NCBI GenBank assembly: GCA_016712315.1
Contig: JADJRG010000013.1
Span: 434,001 to 498,000 of the forward strand
Direction of reading: 5' to 3'
Origin: Nannocystis sp.
GTDB taxonomy: Bacteria; Myxococcota_A; Polyangia; Nannocystales; Nannocystaceae
Length of the DNA: 64,000 bases
Shown: piece by piece, positions 14,870 through 23,688 of the stretch
Layout: every line of letters starts with the position of its first letter
Position numbering within the stretch: the first letter of the stretch is position 1
Position numbers and translations under genes: made by a program
Notes under the pieces: generated by a model
Told to the model about the DNA's origin: nothing
The model's input: only the letters and a program-made list of their open reading frames with translations
The model's database searches: none

Positions 14870-16567
14870 ATGCCCTCCGCCCCCGAACTCGCCGTCCTAG
14901 CCAACCTCGCCCCCCTGCTGATCCTCGGCATGTGGTCCTTGCTGCTCGTCGCGCTCGCCCGCAGCGAGCTCGCCCTCGGCCTCGCCCCTGGCCTCCGCGC
15001 CTCCTGGCACCTGCACCGCCCGCTCGCCCTGCTCGGCGCGCTCTTCGCGTTCGCGGCCGCCCTCGCCGCCCTCGCCGATCCGCAGCGGCCCGCCCTCCTC
15101 CGCCTCACCGGCGGCCTGCGCGTCGATCCCCTCGCCGATCTCGCCGCCCTCGTCCTGCTCGGCGCGCTGCTCGTCGCCCTCCTCCTCGACCCTGGCGGCC
15201 CGCGCCGCGGCCCTCACGTCGCCCTCTACTGCCTCATCACCGCCGCGCTGCTGCTCGTCGTCCACGCCGGCGCCCTCCTCCCCCTCGTCGCCGGCCTTGA
15301 GATCGCCGCCCTCGGCCTCGGCGCCCTGCTCGCCGTCGACCCGCGCTCACGCCGGGCCGCCTGGAGCTGGCTCTTTGGTCAGGCGATCATCAGCGGCCTG
15401 CTCCTCTTCGGCGTCGCCCTCCTCTTCGGCGCCACCGGCACCACCGATCTCAGCGAGCTAGGCGGCCGCGTCAGCGCCGTCTTCACCCGATGGGGCGCCA
15501 GCCCTGCCCAAGCCGCCGTCGATCTCCTCCAGAGCGGCGTCCCGATCCCCCCCCAGCTCGCCGAACAAGCGCGGACCCGCGCGGTCACGGCCATGGCCCC
15601 CGCCGCCCTGTTTATCCCGGGCCTGCTCCTCACCTTCGCGGGCCTGCTCGCCCGCCTCGGCGTCGCCCCCTTCGCCCGCGCCGCCCTCAGCGTCGCCGAA
15701 GGCGCCCCGCGGCCTGTCGCCCTGCTCATCGAGCCCGCGCTCCGCTTCGCCGCCCTGGTCGCCCTCGTCCGCCTCTTTGTCGGCGTCTTCCACGTCCCGC
15801 GCCAGCTCCACGCCCCCTATGGCTGGTCCACCGCGGCCGCCCTGCTCGCCGGCCTCACGCTCCTCACCAGCGCCCACGCTGCCCTCCGCCAGCGCGAGCT
15901 CCGCGGCCTGCTCGCCGCCACCGCCACCGCCCTCGCGGGCTGGTTCTTGCTCGGCCTCACCGCCGCCGCCAATTTTTTCGCCCACGCCGGCGCCTACGGC
16001 GGCCGCGCCCTCACCGTCGTCGATCACCACGAGTGGGGCCTCCAGAGCGGCCAGCACGTCCTCTCTGCCCTGCTCACCCTCGCCGTCGCCCACGCCCTCG
16101 CCGTCCTCGGCCTGCACGCCGCCCTCTGCGCCGGCGGCGAGCCTCCCCCGGGCAGCGGCGCCCTCGCCCTCCGCGGCCTCGTCCGCCGCGATCCCTGGCT
16201 CGGCCTCACCGTCGCCGCCCTCATCCTCGCCCTGCTCGGCGCCCCGCCCACGCTCCTCTTCACCGCCCGCCTCGACCTGCTCGCCGTCCTCCTGCTCGAC
16301 ACCAACCTCGTCCTCCGCCTGCTCACCGCGCTCGCCCTACTCGGCGCGATCCCGCTCGCCCTCGCCTGGCTACGCCACCTCCACGCCCTCTTCGATCCCG
16401 ACCCGCGCGCGTCGCCCCTCGCCGAGCCCGCCCCGCACGCCCGCCCGCTCCGCCCGCTCGCCCTCCTCTGCGCCCTCCTCCTCCTCTTCTTTGGCGTCTA
16501 CCCCAGCGCCCTCCACCACCACACCGACCGCGCCGCCGCCGCCCTCCACGCCCGCGAGGCCCCTTAG
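14870..16567 (+). CDS. nuoN: NuoN-like subunit N, best conserved of the block
   Basis: A 565-residue membrane protein. LPLVAGLEIAALGLGAL matches the NuoN TM5 with its Glu kept (E133 in E. coli). SVAEGAPRPVALLIEPALRF matches the DVYxGAPxPVxxFLxxxSK segment, with Lys217 replaced by Arg. RQRELRGLLAATATALAGWF matches the conserved VKRLLAYSSIxHAGY region. GAPPTLLFTARLDLL matches GIPxTxGFxGKF, again with Lys to Arg. Thus charge is conserved here, unlike K, L and M. The C terminus is followed at once by the convergent katG gene. Subunits A to I are not in the window. Confidence 0.85.
   Translation: MPSAPELAVLANLAPLLILGMWSLLLVALARSELALGLAPGLRASWHLHRPLALLGALFAFAAALAALADPQRPALLRLTGGLRVDPLADLAALVLLGALLVALLLDPGGPRRGPHVALYCLITAALLLVVHAGALLPLVAGLEIAALGLGALLAVDPRSRRAAWSWLFGQAIISGLLLFGVALLFGATGTTDLSELGGRVSAVFTRWGASPAQAAVDLLQSGVPIPPQLAEQARTRAVTAMAPAALFIPGLLLTFAGLLARLGVAPFARAALSVAEGAPRPVALLIEPALRFAALVALVRLFVGVFHVPRQLHAPYGWSTAAALLAGLTLLTSAHAALRQRELRGLLAATATALAGWFLLGLTAAANFFAHAGAYGGRALTVVDHHEWGLQSGQHVLSALLTLAVAHALAVLGLHAALCAGGEPPPGSGALALRGLVRRDPWLGLTVAALILALLGAPPTLLFTARLDLLAVLLLDTNLVLRLLTALALLGAIPLALAWLRHLHALFDPDPRASPLAEPAPHARPLRPLALLCALLLLFFGVYPSALHHHTDRAAAALHAREAP
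15367..15382 (-). repeat. copy of the 16-bp element inside nuoN
   Basis: On the minus strand it reads CTGACCAAAGAGCCAG, one base different from the copy at 44150-44165 and related to 26262-26277. It lies in codons for WLFGQ and does not disturb the frame. Confidence 0.5.
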
Positions 16568-16625
16568 TCTCCAGGAGCGCAGGCCGACGAGCCGAGGCCC
16601 CGTCGGCCTGCGCCGCCTGCGATGG

Positions 16626-18803
<2,178 letters not shown>

Positions 18804-18860
18804 GGGGGGACGATGCGCCACGTCCGAACATTGGTCAAACACATCGTTTCGATGATTGTG

Positions 18861-18875
18861 ATAGTCATAGCCTAT
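18861..18875. promoter_or_regulatory. OxyR-like operator ATAG-N7-CTAT
   Basis: The 15-mer ATAGTCATAGCCTAT matches the outer tetranucleotides of the OxyR half-site consensus (ATAG, seven bases, CTAT). It is between katG and oxyR and overlaps the oxyR start codon (ATG at 18874), an arrangement that fits both katG activation and oxyR autorepression. The inner T and A of the consensus are not matched, and a second half-site 10 bases away is not clear. Confidence 0.6.
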
Positions 18876-19845
18876 GAGCCTCGGCCCCTACGTCTTCACC
18901 CTCCGGCAGCTCCAGTACGCCGTCGCCGTCGCCGACGCGCTCAGCTTCAGCAAGGCCGCCGAGCGCTGCCACGTCTCCCAGCCGTCGCTCAGCGCCCAGC
19001 TCGCCCAGCTCGAGCAGGGCCTCGGCGTCCGCCTCTTCGAGCGAGACCGCCGCCGCGTGCTCGCCACCGCCGCCGGTCGCGAGCTCATCGAGCGCGCCCG
19101 GCTCATCCTCCGCGACGCCGACGACCTCGTCGGTCTCGCCCGCCGCGCCAGCGATCCCCTCGCCGGAGCCCTCCGGATCGGCGTCATCCCGACGATCTCC
19201 CCCTACCTCCTCCCGCGCGTCGCGCCGGCGCTGCGGGCCGCCTATCCGCAGCTCTCCGTCATCTGGATCGAGGACAAGACCGAGGCGCTCCGCCGCGCCC
19301 TCGAAGCTGGCGCCCTCGACGCCGCGATCGTCGCCCTCGAGGCCGAGCTCGGCGACGTCGACCTCGAGCGGATCGGCGCGGATCTCTTCGTGCTCGCCAC
19401 CCCCCTCGGCCACCCCCTCGGCCTCAGGTCCGCGCCTGTCCGGGCCGCCGAGCTCAGCGACGTCGACCTCCTCCTCCTCGACGAAGGCCACTGCCTGCGC
19501 GAGCAGGCGCTCACCTTCTGCGCCCACACCCGCGCCCACGAGCTCGAGTTCCGCGCGACCAGCCTGTCGACCCTCGCGCAGATGGTCGCGGGCGGAGGCG
19601 GCGTCACCTTGCTCCCGGAGCTCGCCGTCGCCACCGAGGCCAAACGAGCCGACCTCTTGATCCGCCGCTTCGCCGCCCCCGCCCCGCAGCGCACCCTCGC
19701 CCTCATCTGGCGCCGCCGCTCTCCCCTCGCCCCCGCCCTCAGGCAGCTCGCCAGCCGAGCGCGCGCCGCCTACGCCGCCACCGCGACCCCGCAGCCTCGC
19801 ACCGATCCAAAGAAGCAAAAGCGAGGTCAACGCGCCGCCCGCTGA
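18874..19845 (+). CDS. oxyR: OxyR peroxide-sensing LysR-type regulator
   Basis: A 323-residue LTTR. The HTH is at about 10-67 (LSFSKAAERCHVSQPSLSAQ). The regulatory domain contains DEGHCLREQALTFC, with Cys207 and Cys216 nine residues apart, exactly the redox pair (C199/C208) that forms the disulphide in E. coli OxyR. It is divergent from katG, whose product removes peroxide, and has a candidate binding site over its own start codon. The C-terminal tail after about 300 is basic and extra. The stop lies 3 bases from the end of the convergent glutaredoxin-CcdA gene. Confidence 0.95.
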   Translation: MSLGPYVFTLRQLQYAVAVADALSFSKAAERCHVSQPSLSAQLAQLEQGLGVRLFERDRRRVLATAAGRELIERARLILRDADDLVGLARRASDPLAGALRIGVIPTISPYLLPRVAPALRAAYPQLSVIWIEDKTEALRRALEAGALDAAIVALEAELGDVDLERIGADLFVLATPLGHPLGLRSAPVRAAELSDVDLLLLDEGHCLREQALTFCAHTRAHELEFRATSLSTLAQMVAGGGGVTLLPELAVATEAKRADLLIRRFAAPAPQRTLALIWRRRSPLAPALRQLASRARAAYAATATPQPRTDPKKQKRGQRAAR

Positions 19846-19848
19846 CCC

Positions 19849-21072
19849 TCAGCCGGTCAGCAGCGACGGCGCGAAGATCAGCGCCAGCCCCAGCCCCAGC
19901 ATCACCAGCCCGCTCAGCAGCTTGAGCTGGCGCCCTGCCCGCTCCTGCAGCTTCTCGCGGCTCAGCGTCGCCACCGCGATCCCCACCATCACCGCGTCAT
20001 CGAACATATAGGCCAGGTTATAGAGCGCCAGATAGGCGTAGCGTTGCCAGCTCGCCAGGCCGTGGGCCGCCAGCACCTGCGTGTAGATCGCCGGCAGCCC
20101 GGCTGTGCACAGCAGCTCGACCCAATTCACCAGCACCGCCAGCGCCGCTGCCCCCGCGATCGCCACCGCGGGCGCCTCTGCCCGCATGATCCCGCGCACC
20201 CGCGCGTAGATCGTCGGCTTCACCGCCGCCGGGATGCTCAGCGACGGCCCCTTACCCGGCGCGAAGTAGTCCTTGATATGGATCGAGCTCACGACCACCG
20301 CCACGATCCCCAGCCCCACCTGCACCGCCCGCGACGCGCCGATCAGCAGGAACACGTTCAGCCACGCCGCCATGAACGCGAAGTAGACCAGCCCGCTGAC
20401 CACCACGAAGGTCCCGCCGATCATCAACATCTTCCGCCGGCTGCCCAGCCCCGCCAGCACCGACATCAAGAAGAGCAGCACCCACATCGCGCACGGGTTG
20501 AAGCCGTCGACCAGCCCCAGCGCCAGCGTGAAGAGCGGCAAGCCCATCGCCCCCGCAGACACCACCCCGAACACCGGCAGCGCGACGGAGTCCGCCGCCT
20601 CGCCTGCCTCGCCCGCCGCCCCTGCCTCGCCCGGCTCTGCGCAGCCGCCCTCATCGCTCAGCGAGCATCGCCCCTCCACCTCGCCCCCTGCCGGCGCCGC
20701 CAGCAGCGCCTCGATCCGCGCCCCGTCCCCATCAAAGCCGATCAGCAGCGCCTCCCCCACCGCGAACGCTGGCACCCCCAGCGCGTCGATCCCGTTCGCC
20801 GCCGCCAGCGCGGTCAGGCGCTCGCGCGCCGCCGGCTCCGCCACATCCAGCCACACCACCTTGAGGCCCGGCCGTCGCGCCTCCAACGCCGCGACGAACA
20901 CCGCCGCGTCCGCGCAGCGCGGGCAACCCTCGCGCGTGAAGATCTCGAGCACCTCGGCCTGCCCCTGGGCGCCCTGGCTCGCGCTCGGGCTCGCGGCGCG
21001 CGCCAGCGTCGGCGGCGTCGAGGCCAGCAGCGAAGCGATGATTCCCCCCATGACAATGAGGCAGCGGAGCAC
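19849..21072 (-). CDS. secreted glutaredoxin-like domain fused to a CcdA/DsbD-type membrane domain
   Basis: A 407-residue fusion. A signal sequence or first helix lies at about 1-27. A thioredoxin-fold domain with CxxC in REGCPRCADA (Cys50, Cys53) and a cis-Pro-like GVPAFAVG follows at about 40-125. A membrane domain of about six helices begins near 165, with Cys194 in DGFNPCAMW and Cys322 in NWVELLCTAGLP, the paired cysteines expected of the DsbD/CcdA family that carries electrons across the membrane. It would reduce periplasmic disulphides. An acidic Gly/Ala linker with two further Cys (136, 144) joins the parts. Next to oxyR/katG, so a thiol-redox role in the same stress setting is plausible. 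Confidence 0.85.
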   Translation of the reverse strand: MLRCLIVMGGIIASLLASTPPTLARAASPSASQGAQGQAEVLEIFTREGCPRCADAAVFVAALEARRPGLKVVWLDVAEPAARERLTALAAANGIDALGVPAFAVGEALLIGFDGDGARIEALLAAPAGGEVEGRCSLSDEGGCAEPGEAGAAGEAGEAADSVALPVFGVVSAGAMGLPLFTLALGLVDGFNPCAMWVLLFLMSVLAGLGSRRKMLMIGGTFVVVSGLVYFAFMAAWLNVFLLIGASRAVQVGLGIVAVVVSSIHIKDYFAPGKGPSLSIPAAVKPTIYARVRGIMRAEAPAVAIAGAAALAVLVNWVELLCTAGLPAIYTQVLAAHGLASWQRYAYLALYNLAYMFDDAVMVGIAVATLSREKLQERAGRQLKLLSGLVMLGLGLALIFAPSLLTG

Positions 21073-21154
21073 CGCGGCAAGCTACCCGATCTCCGGCCGC
21101 CCGAGCGATCGCAAGAGCTGCGCCGCCGAGGCGCGAACGCGCCGGCGCCCACGC

Positions 21155-21934
21155 TCAGCCCGAGTCGCCGCGATCCCAGCGCTCACGCAGCCACCGCGTG
21201 ATCACCGACGAAGCCGCCGCAGGATCCTCGAGGTGCGCCGCGTGCCCCGCCCCAGCGATCACCTCAAGCCGCGCCGCCGCGCCGATCGCCCCCACCATCG
21301 CCCGCCCGATCCCTAAAAACTTCTCGTCCTGCTCGCCCACCACGCACAGCGTCGGCGCCGTCAGCGACCCTAGCTGCGCCCACAGCGGCGCCTGTCGGCC
21401 CGTGCCCGCGCAGCGCAGGCTCGCCGCCAGCCCGGCGGCCCGGCTCTCGGCGCGCGCCTCACGAAACGCCGCCGCCGCCGGCAGCCCCGCGAAGATCGGC
21501 AGCCGCAGCCATTCTTGTAAAAATTCTTCGACCCCGCGCGCCTCGATCTTCGCCGCCAGCGCCTCATCGGCGGCCGCCCGCTCTGCCCGCGCCTTCGGGT
21601 CCTCGATCCCCGGCGTCCCGCTGATCAGCACCAGCCCGCGCACCAGCTCGGGCCGCGCCAGCGCCACGTGCAAGCACAGCCGCGCCCCCATGCTGTAGCC
21701 CACATAGAACGCCGGCCCGCCGAGCGCCGCCACCAGCGCCGCCCCGCGCCCCAGCGACGCCGTATCTTCCCCGGCCGAGCGCCCATGCCCGGGAGCGTCC
21801 ACCCGCACCACCTCGTGCTCCTGCGCCAGCGCCGCGGCCAGCGGCCCCCAACAAGCCCGCGTCTGGCTGAAGCCGTGGATCATCACCACCCGCGGCCCGC
21901 GCCCTGGCGCATCGATCTCCCAAAACAAGCTCAC
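21155..21934 (-). CDS. alpha/beta hydrolase, MenH-like
   Basis: A 259-residue single-domain hydrolase. The oxyanion motif is HGFSQTRACW (about 20-29). The nucleophile elbow GYSMGARLCLHVALARPE has Ser81, a sequence close to the GYSMGGR of MenH (SHCHC synthase in menaquinone synthesis). The acid residue is in VVGEQDEKF and the catalytic His in AGAGHAAHLE. No other men gene is in the window, so an esterase or another small-molecule hydrolase cannot be excluded. Likely cytoplasmic. Confidence 0.75.
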   Translation of the reverse strand: MSLFWEIDAPGRGPRVVMIHGFSQTRACWGPLAAALAQEHEVVRVDAPGHGRSAGEDTASLGRGAALVAALGGPAFYVGYSMGARLCLHVALARPELVRGLVLISGTPGIEDPKARAERAAADEALAAKIEARGVEEFLQEWLRLPIFAGLPAAAAFREARAESRAAGLAASLRCAGTGRQAPLWAQLGSLTAPTLCVVGEQDEKFLGIGRAMVGAIGAAARLEVIAGAGHAAHLEDPAAASSVITRWLRERWDRGDSG

Positions 21935-22109
21935 CGCGCCCTTCTTCTAGCGCGACCCGGCCCCCACGCGCACCTGGGGGCGCCCCGCCAACGCACCACC
22001 CCCGCGATCGATCCCAAGGGTCCGCGTGAGGCGCCGCCGCTCGCGGATCGAGCCGCGACCTCCACCGGATCCCAGACCGCCGCCGCGGCTCGCGCGTGCA
22101 CCGCTGCTC

Positions 22110-23672
22110 ATGCCACGCCCCCTCCGCCTCCTGCTCGCCGCCCCGCTCCTGCTTATCGGCCTCGCCGCCCGCGCCGACGCCCCTGAGGACGAGCGCAGAC
22201 GCCCTGCCCGCGCCTACAGCTTCGACGCCGAGTTCGCGCCGATCGCCGCCGCCCCTGAGATGGGCGCGACCCCTGGCGGCGCCCAGGACATCACCTTCTT
22301 CCGCAGCCGCGCCCTCGCCGGCGAGGTCCCCCACCCCAACGTGCTCACCCCCGAGGGCCTCTTCTCCGAGCACGACCTCCCCCTGCGCGCCGGCCCGCCC
22401 TGTCCGCAGCTCCTCTGCGTCGCCGCTGAAGCTGTCCCTTCGACCCTGCTTGTTCAGCCAGAAGTCCGCGCGCTCGCGCAGCTCGGCTTCAGCTCGGGGA
22501 TCGACCCGACCACCTTCCGGCGCGCCCCCATGCACCTCGTCGCCGTCATCGACAAGTCCGGCTCGATGTCTGGCGCGCCGCTGGAGCTGGTCAAGCAGAG
22601 CCTCACCCACGCGCTCGAGCTGCTCGGCCCCGACGATCACCTCTCCATCGTCCTTTATGGCGACCGGGCCCACGTCTACCTCCAGCCCACGGCCGTCCGC
22701 GATCGCCGCGCCCTCGCCGCCCAGATCGCGCGGATCGAGAGCGCCGGCTCCACCGCCATGGAAGAGGGCCTGCGCGTCGGCTTCGATCTCGCCCGCGAGC
22801 ACGCCCGTCGCCTCGGCGGCGGCGCCCGCGTCATGCTCTTCACCGACGAGCGCCCCAACGTCGGCCGCACCGACGCCGAGTCGTTTATGGGCATGGCCCG
22901 CGCCGCCTCCAAGGCCGGCGTCGGCATGACCACCATCGGCGTCGGCGTCCAATTCGGCGCCGAGCTCGCCGCCGAGATCGCCTCAGTGCGCGGCGGCAAC
23001 CTCTTCTTCTTCTCGGACCACGACCGCATGAAAAAAGTCTTCCAAGAGGACTTCGACACCATGGTCACCGAGCTCGCCTACGACCTCCACCTCACCGTCA
23101 CCCCCGCCAAGGGCCTCAAGATCGCCGGCGTCTACGGGATCCCCGGCAAGGCCCTCAAGTGGCGCGAAGACGGCGCCATCGAGCTCGCCGTCGAGACGAT
23201 CTTCCTCAGCCGCAAGAAGGGCGCGATCTACCTCGCCTTCGCCGCCGACGGCGCCCCTAACCTCCCAGAACCTGTCCTCAAGGACAAGTCACAGATCGCC
23301 AGCGTCGGCCTCCGCTATCACGAGCGGGGCGGCCAAGCTCGCGCCCAGACCCTCGCGATCACCCAGGGCGCGCCCGCCAGCGCCAGCGTCGGCCTCCGCC
23401 GCGGCCGCCTGCTCGTCGACCAAGCCACCACCCTCGCCAAGGCCACCGCCCTCCACCACGAGCGCAACGATCAAGAGGGCGCCTACCAGCTCGTGCACGC
23501 CCTCGCCGGCGTCTTCCGCCAGAGCGGCGACCCACAGCTCCACGAGGAGCGCCAGCTCATCGAGCGCTTGGAGGGGACCCTCGCGCGCCTCAGCGGCCAC
23601 GCCGGCGAGCCCAGCGCGGCCCTCGTGCCCACCCGCGATCGCGTCAGCGGCCTACCCCCGCGTCCCCGCTGA
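22110..23672 (+). CDS. secreted von Willebrand factor A domain protein
   Basis: A 520-residue protein with a signal peptide (RPLRLLLAAPLLLIGLAARA, about 3-22) when started at the ATG at 22110; the longer open frame begins with an Arg/Pro-rich stretch that looks non-coding. The VWA domain (about 140-310) has the MIDAS metal site DKSGSMSG starting at Asp148, then Thr and Asp in later loops (GSTAMEEG, FTDERPN). The region after 330 forms a beta-rich domain. VWA proteins of this type bind ligands or matrix on the cell surface. No partner gene is seen. It holds three copies of the short 16-bp element. Confidence 0.85.
   Translation: MPRPLRLLLAAPLLLIGLAARADAPEDERRRPARAYSFDAEFAPIAAAPEMGATPGGAQDITFFRSRALAGEVPHPNVLTPEGLFSEHDLPLRAGPPCPQLLCVAAEAVPSTLLVQPEVRALAQLGFSSGIDPTTFRRAPMHLVAVIDKSGSMSGAPLELVKQSLTHALELLGPDDHLSIVLYGDRAHVYLQPTAVRDRRALAAQIARIESAGSTAMEEGLRVGFDLAREHARRLGGGARVMLFTDERPNVGRTDAESFMGMARAASKAGVGMTTIGVGVQFGAELAAEIASVRGGNLFFFSDHDRMKKVFQEDFDTMVTELAYDLHLTVTPAKGLKIAGVYGIPGKALKWREDGAIELAVETIFLSRKKGAIYLAFAADGAPNLPEPVLKDKSQIASVGLRYHERGGQARAQTLAITQGAPASASVGLRRGRLLVDQATTLAKATALHHERNDQEGAYQLVHALAGVFRQSGDPQLHEERQLIERLEGTLARLSGHAGEPSAALVPTRDRVSGLPPRPR
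22432..22461 (+). repeat. two abutting copies of the 16-bp element
   Basis: CTGTCCCTTCGACCCT (22432-22447) and CTGCTTGTTCAGCCAG (22446-22461) overlap by two bases. They resemble the units of the array at 10864. Both are in frame in the VWA gene. The match is weaker than at other sites and could be chance. Confidence 0.35.
23272..23287 (+). repeat. 16-bp element with perfect inner palindrome
   Basis: CTGTCCTCAAGGACAA contains the perfect hairpin TGTCCTCAAGGACA. It codes for part of PVLKDK in the VWA protein. Confidence 0.45.
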
Positions 23673-23688
23673 TCGCCGGATCGCCGGC

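Noticed and set aside
18804..18842. Longer katG start (adds 13 residues)
   Set aside because: The added residues do not resemble KatG and overlap the control region; the MTTATKCPF start fits the family.
21235..22952. 462-codon minus-strand open frame over the VWA and MenH-like genes
   Set aside because: It crosses two real genes in other frames and has shadow composition.
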